Positions 35,183-45,178 are shown, counted from the stretch's first letter. The stretch is 64,000 bases of DNA from Pontixanthobacter rizhaonensis (GCF_012972675.1 NZ_JABCRE010000002.1:237001-301000); one strand, 5' to 3'. The notes: a model not told the origin generated them from the letters alone. Translations and numbers: made by a program.

Positions 35183-37063
35183 TTAATCCGCAAATTGCAT
35201 CATCGCTTTGGCGAACCACCCGCGAGAAGCGGTTGTGGAGGCCGCCTGTGCAGGAGTGTTGGGGCATTCCAAGCAATAGGCTTGCATTCCGCGAACCGAC
35301 ATTATCAGATGAAAGTCATCACGAGCCTGCGCGAGGAGCGCCTGCTGCTGGCCTGACACCATCGCGAACAGATCCCCTTGTTGTGCGGTGTCAGCACTGC
35401 CGCCCATCAGGCCGCGCAACAGATTGTCATATTCGCCGGTAGAGCTGGTCAAATATTGGACGTGCCAGTCGCCGTCTTCCAGTCCGGCTTCCTTGGCAGC
35501 CCATTCGACAGCATCGTCAATGCCGCCATATTGATCGACCAGCCCAATTTGGCGGGCAGTTCCGCCGTCCCAGACACGGCCTTGACCCACTTCGTCTACC
35601 TGAGCGGTCGTCATATTGCGGGCCTCGCCCACGCGGGTCAGGAAATCAGAATAGCCGTCTTCAATGGAACTCTGCAAAATTGCGTCTACTTCTGCGGGGA
35701 AGCCGGCAACCAAATCAGGTTGACCCGATAGTGGGGTCGTTTGAACGCCGTCGGCATTAAGGCCCCACTTTGCTGCTGCCCGTTCAAAAGTCGGGATAAC
35801 CGCGAAGATGCCAATAGATCCGGTAATCGTTTCTGGTTCCGCAAATATCCGGTCACCTGGCGTCGAAACCCAGTACCCGCCGCTTGCAGCAACATTGGCC
35901 ATAGAAACGACGATGGGAATGTCCTTCGCCTTGTGACGCAGGATGGCGCGCCGGATTTCTTCCGATGCCAGCACCGAACCGCCCGGTGAATCAACCCGAA
36001 CGACCAATGCCTTCAGTTCATCATCCAATGCATCATCGAGGAGGGCCGCAATCCGGTCACCGCCTGCGGTGCCGGGGCCTGCTTGACCGTCAACGATCAC
36101 GCCTGCGATGGTAACGACACCGATGGCGTCGCCGTCACTATCCACGGGGTTGTCGGCCAGCCAAGCGCCGAGTTCTGTATAGGCATAGGAACCCGGCGTT
36201 TCGTCCAAGTCGTCTTTGCCCGCAATTTCCGCCACACGTTCGCCAAATTCGACCCGGCTGCCCAGCTTGTCGACCATGCCAGCAGCGAGCGCCGCAGTAG
36301 CCAAGTCACCATTACTGGCAGCAACCCATTCGGCGGGTGTTTTGGTCACGAGGTCGAGATCGAGATCGGGGCGGGCTTTTTTAACGTTGGCCTGCCATTC
36401 TTCCCAAAGCGAGCCATAAAGCGCTTCGGCATTTTCACGCGCTTCAGGGGACATGTCGCCGCGAAGATATGGCTCCACGGCCGATTTATAGGTGCCCACT
36501 TTGTAGACCCGCGCATTGATATCCAAATTTTCCAGCAGTTCACCGTAATACAGGCGTGATCTGCCAAGACCGGCGATCACTGCGCCGCCCAATGGATCCA
36601 CCCATACTTCACTGGCGTGCGCAGCGAGTTTCATACCATCATCAGCATAGCCAACGGCATAGGTAAGGACCGGCTTGTCAGCAGCTTTGACGCGTTCAAT
36701 CGCCTCACCAAGCGCCTGCATATGCACCTGTCCGCCGCCCAGAAAACTGGTCAGGTCAAGGACAACCGAATTGATACGATCATCAGTGGCGGCGCTATCG
36801 AGCGCATGAACCAGATCGCGGATTTGATATTCAGGGACGGGTTCCTGACCCGATAGCAGCGCTTCCACCGGATCAATGGCCGATTTTTCTTCCACCACGA
36901 CCCCGTCAAGATTGAGCAACAGGGCACCATCGCGAACCGAGGCTGGGCTTGGACTGGCGGTTAGAACGCTGAACAATAGCGTGAAGAACAATAGCAGAAA
37001 GATCAGACTTAAACCGTCTTTGATACCTACCAGAAGTCGCCAGACTTTGCCCGCGAATGCCAT
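35183..37063 (-). CDS. sppA: Signal peptide peptidase SppA, 67K type
   Basis: A 626-residue membrane-anchored protease that digests cleaved signal peptides. A membrane helix lies at about residues 16-38 (SLIFLLLFFTLLFSVL). Two tandem S49 domains follow. The catalytic Lys is in ARVYKVGTYKSAVEP of the first domain and the nucleophilic Ser in ANVAASGGYWVST of the second, the divided dyad of the long SppA type. DSPGGSVLASEEI precedes the second site. I use ATG 37063 (MAFAGKVWRLL) as start because it sits directly before the membrane helix. Confidence 0.93.
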   Translation of the reverse strand: MAFAGKVWRLLVGIKDGLSLIFLLLFFTLLFSVLTASPSPASVRDGALLLNLDGVVVEEKSAIDPVEALLSGQEPVPEYQIRDLVHALDSAATDDRINSVVLDLTSFLGGGQVHMQALGEAIERVKAADKPVLTYAVGYADDGMKLAAHASEVWVDPLGGAVIAGLGRSRLYYGELLENLDINARVYKVGTYKSAVEPYLRGDMSPEARENAEALYGSLWEEWQANVKKARPDLDLDLVTKTPAEWVAASNGDLATAALAAGMVDKLGSRVEFGERVAEIAGKDDLDETPGSYAYTELGAWLADNPVDSDGDAIGVVTIAGVIVDGQAGPGTAGGDRIAALLDDALDDELKALVVRVDSPGGSVLASEEIRRAILRHKAKDIPIVVSMANVAASGGYWVSTPGDRIFAEPETITGSIGIFAVIPTFERAAAKWGLNADGVQTTPLSGQPDLVAGFPAEVDAILQSSIEDGYSDFLTRVGEARNMTTAQVDEVGQGRVWDGGTARQIGLVDQYGGIDDAVEWAAKEAGLEDGDWHVQYLTSSTGEYDNLLRGLMGGSADTAQQGDLFAMVSGQQQALLAQARDDFHLIMSVRGMQAYCLECPNTPAQAASTTASRGWFAKAMMQFAD

Positions 37064-37175
37064 ATTGCCTATTCCTTGAAATGTTGCCCCGCGCATTTGT
37101 TAGGCATTCTCAGCGCGAGATACCAGTCGAAACCGCTTGAGCCGTCAACCTGCCTCGACTAGGGGCTTTGTTTTA

Positions 37176-38204
37176 ATGACATCGACGCAATCTTCACCGG
37201 CTCATGCTGGCCTCGTTCGGGAATATCCCGCGGGCAGTTTGGCCTATCCTCATCGCGATCTGCTCGGCATCGGGCAGATGGAGCGCCACGAAATTCTATT
37301 CCTGCTGGATGAAGCGGAACAGTGGGTCGATCTAAACCGGCAAAAAACCAAACATAGCGACGCTTTGGCTGGCTTGACCATCATCAATGCCTTCTTTGAA
37401 GCGTCAACGCGCACGCTGCTGAGTTTTGAAATTGCGGGCAAACGGCTGGGCGCCGACGTGGTCAATATGCACGCCGCCACCAGCAGTGTGAAAAAGGGTG
37501 AAACGCTGATCGACACGGCGATCACTCTCAACGCGATGCGGGCGGACGCGATCGTGATCCGCCACGGATCGAGCGGCGCGGTAGAATTGATTGCGGATAA
37601 GGTCGATTGCCCGGTGTTGAATGCTGGGGACGGGCAACATGAACATCCGACCCAAGCATTGCTCGATGCCTTGGCACTGCGCCATGCTTTGCGCGAACGC
37701 GGGCACAGTGCGGATGATTTTACCGGCTTAACAGTGACGATTTGCGGCGACATTTTGCACAGCCGCGTTGCACGCTCCAACATTCTGTGTCTGACTGCAC
37801 TCGGGGCCACAGTGCGATTATGTGCCCCGCCAGCCTTGATGCCAGCACAGGTTGACGCGATGGGCGCACAGCCGTTTTCTGATTTCGACGCGGCACTGGA
37901 AGGCGCAGATGTGGTGATGATGCTGCGACTGCAAACGGAGCGGATGGAAGGGCAGTTCATCCCGTCTGCGCGCGAATATCACCACTTGTTCGGCTTGACC
38001 AAAGAACGGCTTGCACGCGCTGCCCCGGATGCATTGGTGATGCATCCCGGACCAATGAACCGCGGGGTGGAAATTGACAGCGAAGTGGCCGACATGATTG
38101 GCCGGTCGATTATCACACGGCAGGTTGAAATGGGCGTGGCGATCCGGATGTCCGCATTGGATGTGCTGACCCGCAAGACGCGGCAAGTGGAGGGTTGGGC
38201 ATGA
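37176..38204 (+). CDS. pyrB: Aspartate carbamoyltransferase catalytic subunit
   Basis: PyrB joins carbamoyl phosphate to aspartate in pyrimidine synthesis. The 342-residue protein carries the carbamoyl phosphate motif STRTLLSFE, the [14 protein letters not shown] loop, the [12 protein letters not shown] helix with its key His, and the aspartate-binding [10 protein letters not shown]. The first ATG with an MTSTQ start is at 37176; an in-frame TTG at 37137 is less likely. Translation is coupled by ATGA to the dihydroorotase-like gene, the pairing found for PyrB and PyrC' in pseudomonads. Confidence 0.96.
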   Translation: MTSTQSSPAHAGLVREYPAGSLAYPHRDLLGIGQMERHEILFLLDEAEQWVDLNRQKTKHSDALAGLTIINAFFEASTRTLLSFEIAGKRLGADVVNMHAATSSVKKGETLIDTAITLNAMRADAIVIRHGSSGAVELIADKVDCPVLNAGDGQHEHPTQALLDALALRHALRERGHSADDFTGLTVTICGDILHSRVARSNILCLTALGATVRLCAPPALMPAQVDAMGAQPFSDFDAALEGADVVMMLRLQTERMEGQFIPSAREYHHLFGLTKERLARAAPDALVMHPGPMNRGVEIDSEVADMIGRSIITRQVEMGVAIRMSALDVLTRKTRQVEGWA

Positions 38205-39433
38205 AGCAGCAAACCCCGCTAACGATTACTGGCGGACAATTGGTTCTGCCGGACGGTATGCAATCTGGCGGAATTCGTCTGGTTGATGGCCTGATCGAAC
38301 AATTGGGCGATGTTGACGCGCAGAGCGGTGACACTGTTGTGGATGCACGCGGCCAGTTGATCGCGCCTGGTCTGGTTGATTTTGGCGTGTTTGCAGTGGA
38401 CAAGCCTGCATTCCATTTCGGTGGTATTACGCGCGCAGCAGTTATGCCGGATCAAAGTCCGCCGCTTGATTACCCGTCGCGGGTCAAGCTTGTCGCGCAG
38501 AGTGGGAAACCGGATTTCTGGGTGCATCCTTTGGCTGCAGCTACGAAGGGTTTGGCAGGGCAGGAACTGTCAGAGATAGGCTTGATGAAGGCTGCTGGCG
38601 CTCGCGGAGTGGCGACCGGCCGTAGCTGGATTGCCGATTCCGGCACAATGCTGCGCTTGTTACAATATGCCGCGATGCTGGACTTGGTTGTCGTGAGCCA
38701 TGCGGAAGATGCGGGCTTGTCCGGCTCTGCCGCTGCGACTGCGGGTGATATGGCGACACGGCTTGGTTTACCAAGCGCACCTGCGGAAGCGGAGGCACTG
38801 GCGGTGGCACGTGATATCACATTGGCAGAAATGGCTGGCGCACGGCTGCATCTGCGCCAAGTGACAACGCAGGCCTCGATTGATCTGGTGCGTGGCGCAA
38901 AGGCGCGCGGCGTTTCCGTTACAGCCGGAGTAACCCCGGCACACTTTATGCTGTCAGACCTAGCGACGGCAGAATTCCGCACATTTGCAAAGTTTTCCCC
39001 GCCGCTGCGTAGCGAGGAAGACCGGCAGGCCGTTATCGCAGCGATTGCTGACGGAACAATTGATGTAATTGCGTCAGGCCATGATCCGCGCGGTCCAGAA
39101 GATAAACGATTGCCGTTTTCCGATGCCGACCCCGGAATGGCAGGGGCGGAGACGCTGCTTGCAATGACGCTGAACCTGGTCCGGGACGGGGTGATTGATT
39201 TGCCTCGCCTGATCCGGTTGCTTGCTGGCAACCCAGCCGCGTTACTGGGTGTCAATGCAGGTGCGCTGGCAGTGGGGCAGGAAGCGGACATATGCTTGAT
39301 CGATCCCGACAAGCCATGGATTGTCGATTCCGCCCAAATGGCCGCCACAGCAGGAAATACGCCTTTCGACCGGCAACCGGCACAAGGTCGCGCGACCGCT
39401 GTGTTCAAAGGCGGGGTGCAGGTCGGGTTATAA
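38201..39433 (+). CDS. Dihydroorotase-like protein lacking metal ligands (PyrC'/PyrX type)
   Basis: A 410-residue amidohydrolase-fold protein of the dihydroorotase family. At the place of the family's D-x-H-x-H metal site it reads VDFGVFAVD, so both His are replaced (residues 62 and 64 are Gly and Phe). Near the C-terminus the usual DHAPH segment reads SGHDPRG, so the catalytic Asp is also gone. It therefore probably has no dihydroorotase activity. Pseudomonads have such a protein, PyrC', needed to hold the ATCase holoenzyme together. Its start overlaps pyrB by ATGA, which fits that role. A working pyrC must be elsewhere. Confidence 0.88.
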   Translation: MKQQTPLTITGGQLVLPDGMQSGGIRLVDGLIEQLGDVDAQSGDTVVDARGQLIAPGLVDFGVFAVDKPAFHFGGITRAAVMPDQSPPLDYPSRVKLVAQSGKPDFWVHPLAAATKGLAGQELSEIGLMKAAGARGVATGRSWIADSGTMLRLLQYAAMLDLVVVSHAEDAGLSGSAAATAGDMATRLGLPSAPAEAEALAVARDITLAEMAGARLHLRQVTTQASIDLVRGAKARGVSVTAGVTPAHFMLSDLATAEFRTFAKFSPPLRSEEDRQAVIAAIADGTIDVIASGHDPRGPEDKRLPFSDADPGMAGAETLLAMTLNLVRDGVIDLPRLIRLLAGNPAALLGVNAGALAVGQEADICLIDPDKPWIVDSAQMAATAGNTPFDRQPAQGRATAVFKGGVQVGL

Positions 39434-39440
39434 GCACGCT

Positions 39441-40727
39441 CTACCGTTTAAGCGGGAACATCTTGCCATAAGTTAGGCACCGCCAGATCCATTCTAGCGG
39501 ACCATATTTGAATCGTTCCAGCCATGGTTTCGACCACAGCAGCATCACGGCCCATGCGCCAAGCACCACCAAATAGAGCTCCGGGCGAGTCAATTGGCCA
39601 TATAGGCCGCCAGCCCAACCGTGGAAAACGAACAGCATCAGGATGGATGTGCCAAGATAGTTGGAAAATGCCATCCGGCCAGCTGCTGAAACGCGCTGTC
39701 CAAGCCAGCCCGTCGCGGCTGGCCCATAGACCGCCAATAATGCGAGCAAGCCCAAGATAGCGGGCAATCGTGGCAGCGGGGAAATGCCGACAAATGCAGC
39801 CAGAGTGCCCCAGTAATTCAGGCCGTCCTCAAGCGCCCATAAAGCAACCGGCAGCGTCAATAGAGAGCCAGCGATAACACCAATCCAGCCCCAGATTTGC
39901 ATTTTCGACCTGTTCATCCCGCCCGAGAATAGGCCGAGCTTGTAAAAAGCCATGCCAATCAGCATCAAGGGCAGTGTCTCAAACGCAAACAGCAGTAGGG
40001 AAAACAGCGGGTCCCACGTGTGTTCTGTTAGATTATAGTGGACGAATTCCAGATAATTACCCTCGGTAATGATCTGCGCCTCCTTGGCCGCTTTGGCTTG
40101 TTCAAGCGTAGTTTCGCTCGCCATATCCGCGCGGATCTCGGCCATTTCTGGCGTAGTCCCTATGTCTGTTTCGGCGATCATGTAAGGGAAAATCATAAAG
40201 GCTGCGTAGAACAGCGCGCCTATGAAATAGCCTACTAGGCCCAGAACCATTTGCCGTTTCGCGCTCATTTTAACGAATGCCATCGCGGCAAATCCGGCGA
40301 TGGAATACAGGATCAGAATATCACCGCGCCAGATCATAAAAAAGTGGATCAAGCCAAACACTAGCAGCCATAGTAAGCGCTTGGCCTGTAGACGCCTGCC
40401 CGAACCGCGTTCCCATGCTTTTTCAAGGAACAGCATCATGCTGGCGCCAAACAGAATGGTGAACAGCCCGCGCATTTTGGCATCAATTAATACAAACTGG
40501 GCAACCCACATCCAATTGGATGTCTCACCATGCGGGGTAAGAAAGGCATCTGGCCACATATAGGCGATAAATGGCTGGCCAAAGGCGACGATGTTCGCCG
40601 CCAAAATTCCCATGACCGCGAAGCCGCGAATAAAATCGAGGCTGGCGATCCTGTGGCCTCCAATCGCGGATAATGGCAGCGGGGCATCAGATGTTGGTTG
40701 GTCGGCAGACACGGTCGCGTCGGTCAT
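39441..40727 (-). CDS. DUF418 membrane protein
   Basis: A 428-residue integral membrane protein with about eight to ten helices. It opens with a polar N-terminus and then the family signature RIASLDFIRGFAVMGILAANIVAFGQP, and in the C-terminal DUF418 part has AAGRMAFSNYLGTSILMLFVFHG and GPLEWIWRCLTYG. Function is unknown; the fold resembles acyltransferase-3 proteins. The start at 40727 (MTDATV) is preferred over 40757. It converges with the dihydroorotase-like gene, 7 bases apart. Confidence 0.88.
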   Translation of the reverse strand: MTDATVSADQPTSDAPLPLSAIGGHRIASLDFIRGFAVMGILAANIVAFGQPFIAYMWPDAFLTPHGETSNWMWVAQFVLIDAKMRGLFTILFGASMMLFLEKAWERGSGRRLQAKRLLWLLVFGLIHFFMIWRGDILILYSIAGFAAMAFVKMSAKRQMVLGLVGYFIGALFYAAFMIFPYMIAETDIGTTPEMAEIRADMASETTLEQAKAAKEAQIITEGNYLEFVHYNLTEHTWDPLFSLLLFAFETLPLMLIGMAFYKLGLFSGGMNRSKMQIWGWIGVIAGSLLTLPVALWALEDGLNYWGTLAAFVGISPLPRLPAILGLLALLAVYGPAATGWLGQRVSAAGRMAFSNYLGTSILMLFVFHGWAGGLYGQLTRPELYLVVLGAWAVMLLWSKPWLERFKYGPLEWIWRCLTYGKMFPLKR

Positions 40728-40828
40728 GAAAATCCCCCTGAGAGGCCTCGTTATCACTAGCCCCCGACTTACGGAATGGATTTCTGCCAGACGCGATCAG
40801 CCGTCTACCAACGACCAATTCGCTGCCT

Positions 40829-42037
40829 TTATTTAGTGACCAAGCAATTCTGGCCATTGCGCTTAAGCGCGTTGCAGGCGGTTTGCGCTGCGGAACGGCT
40901 GGTGAACCCGCCGGCTTGCAAACGCACAAGGCGCCCTGCTGGAACAACTACCTTTTTTGATCCGCGCAAAGCAGCGTTGCCGGATAGTTTTGACCAAAGG
41001 CGATCTGCGTTGCTGCGCACACCAAATGCGCCGAGCTGCACACGCCAAACACCATTGGCGCTGGTGCCGCTTGCCCGCGTTGGTGCCTGAGCCCGCGGCG
41101 GAGCTGGCCGCGCCGCCGGTGCAGTTGTTCTTGGCGCAGGTGAGGGGGCCCTTGCTGTGCGAACAGGTGTTGCCGGTGCCGCATTGCGCCGTGCAAAGTC
41201 TGCACCCGCATTGGCCGGCGTTTCTGTGCCCGTCACCCGCTCTGCTTCGGCGACAGCCGTTCTTGCAGCGGCAATGGATGGAGCGACGCTGGTCCGTTGG
41301 ATCGGCTGTGGAATTCTGTTTCCAGCACTTGGAAGAGGCGCACTATTTGTCGGCGCCGCAGCCACGCGCGGCGGAGGAGTAGGGGCCACCCGGGTAGGAT
41401 TGGTGCCCGGAGTGGCAGAACGTACACCCAGATCGGCCGCAGCCAATTGTTGCGAGCGGTTCGTTTCTGCTTGTCGTTTCAAGTTCTGTGCAACCAGCTG
41501 CGCTTGTTGGCGTTGTTCAAGCGGAATGAAATCATCCATCTGCGCAATTGCTGGTTTGGCCTGAGGCAGGCCAGTGGTGTTGGCGAGGGTCAGCAATGCA
41601 TAGGCACGGACCCAGTCTTTCTCGACTAGATCACCGTTAAAGTGGGCGATGCCGATCAAATATTGTGCCCGCGGATCTCCGCGGTCAGCGGCTGCCTTAA
41701 CATAAGGCATAGCTTCTTCACGGCGGCCGTCTTGAAACAACAGCAGTCCGTAATTGTCGGCCGCTTTGATGTGCCCTTTGGCGGCGGCTTTGGCGTACAG
41801 AATTTCGGCTTGTTTGGAATTGGCTTCAACGCCGCGGCCCAGCCGATAAGCTTGCGCCATATTAAACTGCGCATCAGGATCGCCAGCATTGGCAGGCTCG
41901 CGCCATTCGCGAACGGCAGCGGCATAATCTCCTTTGCTCCATGCATCGACGCCCGATTTGACATCCGCAAGGGCAGGGGCTGCTGCGGCCAATAGCCCGC
42001 CAGCTAGCATAAATTTTAATGCGCGCGCATTTAACAT
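40829..42037 (-). CDS. Sel1/TPR and SPOR domain envelope protein
   Basis: A 402-residue exported protein. A signal peptide (about 1-24, ending APALAD) is followed by Sel1-like repeats (about 30-140, with GDPDAQFNMAQAYRLGRGV and GDPRAQYLIGIAHFNGDLV). A Pro/Ala/Thr-rich linker (about 205-320) leads to a C-terminal SPOR domain (about 328-402, WRVQLGAFGVRSNADRLW and LQAGGFTSRSAAQTACNALKR). SPOR domains bind denuded glycan at the division septum. It is divergent from the parA-like operon, whose third gene carries the same domain type. Confidence 0.88.
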   Translation of the reverse strand: MLNARALKFMLAGGLLAAAAPALADVKSGVDAWSKGDYAAAVREWREPANAGDPDAQFNMAQAYRLGRGVEANSKQAEILYAKAAAKGHIKAADNYGLLLFQDGRREEAMPYVKAAADRGDPRAQYLIGIAHFNGDLVEKDWVRAYALLTLANTTGLPQAKPAIAQMDDFIPLEQRQQAQLVAQNLKRQAETNRSQQLAAADLGVRSATPGTNPTRVAPTPPPRVAAAPTNSAPLPSAGNRIPQPIQRTSVAPSIAAARTAVAEAERVTGTETPANAGADFARRNAAPATPVRTARAPSPAPRTTAPAARPAPPRAQAPTRASGTSANGVWRVQLGAFGVRSNADRLWSKLSGNAALRGSKKVVVPAGRLVRLQAGGFTSRSAAQTACNALKRNGQNCLVTK

Positions 42038-42174
42038 ATCTGTCTGCGAACCTTCTTCATCGCGATAATTGTGCCAACGGTATAGTGAACAGGGCGTTAG
42101 TAAAGTGTTTCCATGCCCAAGGTTTTTACAAATACGGCATTTTTTGGTGTTTGAGCCAATCCTTTAGAACGGCG

Positions 42175-42189
42175 TTAACCTAAAATTAG
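42175..42189 (+). promoter_or_regulatory. CtrA-like half-site pair upstream of parA-like gene
   Basis: TTAA (42175-42178), a 7-base spacer and TTAG (42186-42189) match the CtrA site TTAA-N7-TTAA at seven of eight positions. It lies 72 bases before the ParA start, in the 223-base divergent region, which otherwise holds nothing I recognise. Chance matches are common. Confidence 0.25.
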
Positions 42190-42260
42190 TCCTATCCTGC
42201 GATCTCCTAACACGACCCGCAATGAGCGGAATGTAAAACGGATTATCAGGGGAACAGGCC

Positions 42261-42977
42261 TTGCGTGTATTAGCATTGGCATCGCAGAAGGGTGGATCAG
42301 GTAAGACCACCTTGTCAGGGCATCTGGCAGTTCAGGCGCAACGCGCCGGAGCTGGACCGGTCGTACTGATCGATATTGATCCTCAGGGTTCGCTCGCCGA
42401 TTGGTGGAACGAGCGCGAAGATGACTATCCCGCATTTGCGCAAACTACGGTGGCTCGCTTGGCGAATGACCTTCAAGTTTTGCGTCAACAAGGATTTAAA
42501 CTGGCTGTTATTGATACGCCGCCAGCAATCACGTTGGCTATTCAATCGGTCATCGGCGTTGCCGAGTTGATCGTTGTGCCCACTCGGCCAAGCCCGCATG
42601 ATCTGCGCGCCGTGGGTGCGACTGTTGATCTGTGTGAACGCGCTGGCAAGCCTTTGGTGTTTGTCGTCAACGCTGCCACTCCCAAAGCAAAAATTACGTC
42701 GGAAGCCGCTGTCGCTTTGTCGCAGCACGGCACCGTTGCCCCGATTACACTGCATCACCGTACGGACTTTGCAGCCTCGATGATTGATGGCCGTACCGTA
42801 ATGGAAGTCGACCCTGACAGCCGCTCTGCTGCCGAGGTGACCGCCCTGTGGAACTACATGGCCGACCGTCTTGAAAAGAACTTCCGCCGCACAGTGTTTG
42901 CGGCGCCTAACTCTATTTCCCAAGCCGCCCCGGCGCATCGCTCAGCAGGTGGCTTTGGCCGCCGCGTAGCTCAGTAA
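42261..42977 (+). CDS. ParA-family ATPase
   Basis: A 238-residue deviant Walker A ATPase. The signature SQKGGSGKTT is at residues 8-17 with K10 and K16, the A' motif VLIDIDPQGS holds D40, and the Walker B-like VIDTPPA holds D85. There is no N-terminal HTH, so it is of the short ParA type (ParF, MipZ or PpfA-like), moving cargo such as DNA or protein complexes. The start is TTG at 42261 behind AGGGGAA. No parB gene is adjacent; the next gene has a ribbon-helix-helix-like end instead. This is not the chromosomal parA next to gidB and parB. Confidence 0.9.
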   Translation: MRVLALASQKGGSGKTTLSGHLAVQAQRAGAGPVVLIDIDPQGSLADWWNEREDDYPAFAQTTVARLANDLQVLRQQGFKLAVIDTPPAITLAIQSVIGVAELIVVPTRPSPHDLRAVGATVDLCERAGKPLVFVVNAATPKAKITSEAAVALSQHGTVAPITLHHRTDFAASMIDGRTVMEVDPDSRSAAEVTALWNYMADRLEKNFRRTVFAAPNSISQAAPAHRSAGGFGRRVAQ

Positions 42978-42999
42978 TCTTGAGGGCAGGCCAAACACG

Positions 43000-43686
43000 A
43001 TGAGCGATAATTTTGCATCTTTAGGACCCAGCCTTCTGGCCCGGAAAGGCGGCGCAAAGCCAGCCATGCGGCGGCAGGTCGGTGTTCTGCCGGGGGCTGG
43101 AGCAGCTGCCCAAAACCTAGAAGATCTGGGATGGAATGATATGGGTGACGACGTGGAGGAAGCAGCACCTGCTTCTCACCAACGTCCAGCCGATGTCCTT
43201 CAGCTCAGCCCGGCGACCAGTGGTTCGGTTGATGAAGCCGAGGAAGCGGAGCACGCGCAAGAGCTTGCAGCCGCTCTGGATACGCCGCTGCTTGCCCAAA
43301 AGCCTAATGTACTTCGCCAACAGCAAGAAATTGCGGATCGTCTGGAAGCAGACCGTCCAGAAGCGGACCGAGGTGATGCGGCACCCGAAGCCAGCGCAGT
43401 TGCGCCAGCTCAAGTCGCTGAACCTGCACCGGTTGCGGCAGCCGCACCTAAGGTCAACGCTGCCCAGTTGGTGCGTAGCGAACGTAAACGGCGCCCTGCG
43501 CTGCAGCGCGGCAAACGGGCTGCGTTTACTCTGCGTCTCGATGCAGATCGCCATCTAAAACTGCGCCTGGCCTGCACTTTGCGGGGCCGGAGCGCACAAC
43601 AATTAGTAACCGAGGCGCTCGATCAGCTGCTCGGAAGTATGAATGATGTAGATTCACTGGCCGCACAAGTGCGCGGCGCTGACTGA
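43000..43686 (+). CDS. Protein with C-terminal ribbon-helix-helix-like domain (ParA partner?)
   Basis: A 228-residue protein that I cannot place in a named family. The first 25 residues are basic and conserved-looking (SLLARKGGAKPAMRR at 11-25). Residues 50-160 are low-complexity Ala/Glu/Pro and probably disordered. The last 55 residues resemble a ribbon-helix-helix: a basic lead (RKRRPALQRGKRAA), a strand FTLRLDADRH, then two helices (LKLRLACTLRG and SAQQLVTEALDQLL). It lies 22 bases after the ParA gene and 23 before the SPOR lipoprotein gene, so one operon is likely. ParG-like partners of ParF have this combination of flexible basic tail and RHH. Confidence 0.6.
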   Translation: MSDNFASLGPSLLARKGGAKPAMRRQVGVLPGAGAAAQNLEDLGWNDMGDDVEEAAPASHQRPADVLQLSPATSGSVDEAEEAEHAQELAAALDTPLLAQKPNVLRQQQEIADRLEADRPEADRGDAAPEASAVAPAQVAEPAPVAAAAPKVNAAQLVRSERKRRPALQRGKRAAFTLRLDADRHLKLRLACTLRGRSAQQLVTEALDQLLGSMNDVDSLAAQVRGAD

Positions 43687-43709
43687 ACGACTAACTAGGG
43701 GTAACGACC

Positions 43710-45107
43710 ATGCTTAAGACTGCGCCACATAAGGCCACTCAGAAACGGGCTATCCTGCTTGCTGTCACAACTGCGCTTGCGACAAGCGCACTGGGCGGCT
43801 GTGCGACTAAGGCGGCACCCGTTGCTGCCGTGTCAGCAGGGCAGGCGCAGCAGGCATTGGTGAAAGGCGATACCAATTCCGCTCTTAGCCATGCTGAGCA
43901 AGCCGTATTAGCCGAACCGCGCAACGCGGCATATCGCGCCATGCTGGGTGCTACCTATATGGAAGCGGGGCGTTTCAAATCGGCGGCAACCAGCTTCAAA
44001 GATGCGATGTCACTGGGCGATAACAGCCCGCGTACTGCGCTGAGCTATGCACTGGCGGCAGTTGCAGCAGGCGATAACAAAGCCGCATTGGCTGTGCTTG
44101 ATGATTGGCGCGATGATATTGATCCTGCAGATTTGGGTCTGGCATTCGCTCTGGCGGGCCAACCGCAACGCGGTGTGCATGTTTTGGGGAATGCCCTTCG
44201 CGGCGGCCAGAACACTGCCAAAGTTCGCCAGAACCTCGCATATTCCTATGCGTTGCAAGGCGATTGGCGCGCTGCGCGTCTGATGGCGGCAGAAGATGTT
44301 CCTGCGGACCAAATTGATGACCGCATCGGTCAATGGGCAGAAACTGCCAACCCGGAGGCTTTCCAGCAGCGGGTAGCCAACCTTCTGGAAGTGCCTGTTG
44401 TTTGGGATGGCGGCCAGCCTACCCAATTGGCACTAACAAACAGTGTCGGCGCAGAACAACTGGCAGCAGAAGCGTCTGCCCTGGTAGATTCTTCACCGAA
44501 AGTCGCAGCTGCGCCCGCATCAACACCGAATTACGAGCTGCCACCTTTGGGCGGTGAATTGATGCCCGTAAGCGGACCATCAACAACGGTTGAGCCGGTT
44601 AAGGCCGCTCAGGATTATGCCGCTTCATCGGTGGCGAAACCTGAAAGCTTCCAGGATGCCTTCGCCACCAAAGCACCAACAGGTGCTACTCTGGCTGAAG
44701 TCACTGCCAGCGCTGTGAAATTCGTGTCTGACCCTGTCGTGCAGAAAATGCCTGCGCGTCTGGGTGCTACTACAGCCACATCCGCAGCGACGGCCAGCAG
44801 CGCGCCAGTGGCTGGCGACCACCTTATTCAACTCGGGTCCTTCTCTAGCGAAGCGGGTGCAAAGCGGGCTTGGGGCATTTATGCCAAAGACTTCCCGCAG
44901 CTTAGCAAATACAAAATGGTTATCACGCAGGCCAAAGTGCGCGGTAAAACGTATTTCCGCGTGTCTGCCGGTGGTTTTGATCAGCGTGCTAGCGCCAATT
45001 CGGTCTGCTCCAAGGTCAAGGCATCTGGCAATGGCTGCATCACTTGGGCCGCTGCTCAGCCGCTCCCAGGCGCTGTAGATCGCGGTGTCCGGATGGCGGC
45101 ACGTTAA
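43710..45107 (+). CDS. TPR and SPOR domain lipoprotein
   Basis: A 465-residue exported lipoprotein. A lipobox SALGGC places the lipidated Cys at residue 31. TPR-like repeats (about 45-200, with SHAEQAVLAEPRNAAYRAML and SFKDAMSLGDNSPRTALSYA) are followed by a low-complexity linker, then a SPOR domain (about 370-450, HLIQLGSFSSEAGAKRAW and FRVSAGGFDQRASANSVCSK). Septal peptidoglycan binding is expected. It is third in the ParA-RHH operon, and a strong terminator follows. Its SPOR domain shares the Cys spacing seen in the divergent SPOR gene. Confidence 0.88.
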   Translation: MLKTAPHKATQKRAILLAVTTALATSALGGCATKAAPVAAVSAGQAQQALVKGDTNSALSHAEQAVLAEPRNAAYRAMLGATYMEAGRFKSAATSFKDAMSLGDNSPRTALSYALAAVAAGDNKAALAVLDDWRDDIDPADLGLAFALAGQPQRGVHVLGNALRGGQNTAKVRQNLAYSYALQGDWRAARLMAAEDVPADQIDDRIGQWAETANPEAFQQRVANLLEVPVVWDGGQPTQLALTNSVGAEQLAAEASALVDSSPKVAAAPASTPNYELPPLGGELMPVSGPSTTVEPVKAAQDYAASSVAKPESFQDAFATKAPTGATLAEVTASAVKFVSDPVVQKMPARLGATTATSAATASSAPVAGDHLIQLGSFSSEAGAKRAWGIYAKDFPQLSKYKMVITQAKVRGKTYFRVSAGGFDQRASANSVCSKVKASGNGCITWAAAQPLPGAVDRGVRMAAR

Positions 45108-45148
45108 AAAACGCCCCGATAGAAATTTATTTTCCTCCAGCGAGAACT

Positions 45149-45178
45149 GCCCTCCCTTCACGGGGAGGGCATTTTTTT
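45149..45178 (+). terminator. Rho-independent terminator of the ParA-RHH-SPOR operon
   Basis: GCCCTCCC (45149-45156), a TTCACG loop and GGGAGGGC (45163-45170) form a perfect 8-bp stem followed by A and seven T. It ends 71 bases past the SPOR lipoprotein stop. Confidence 0.9.
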
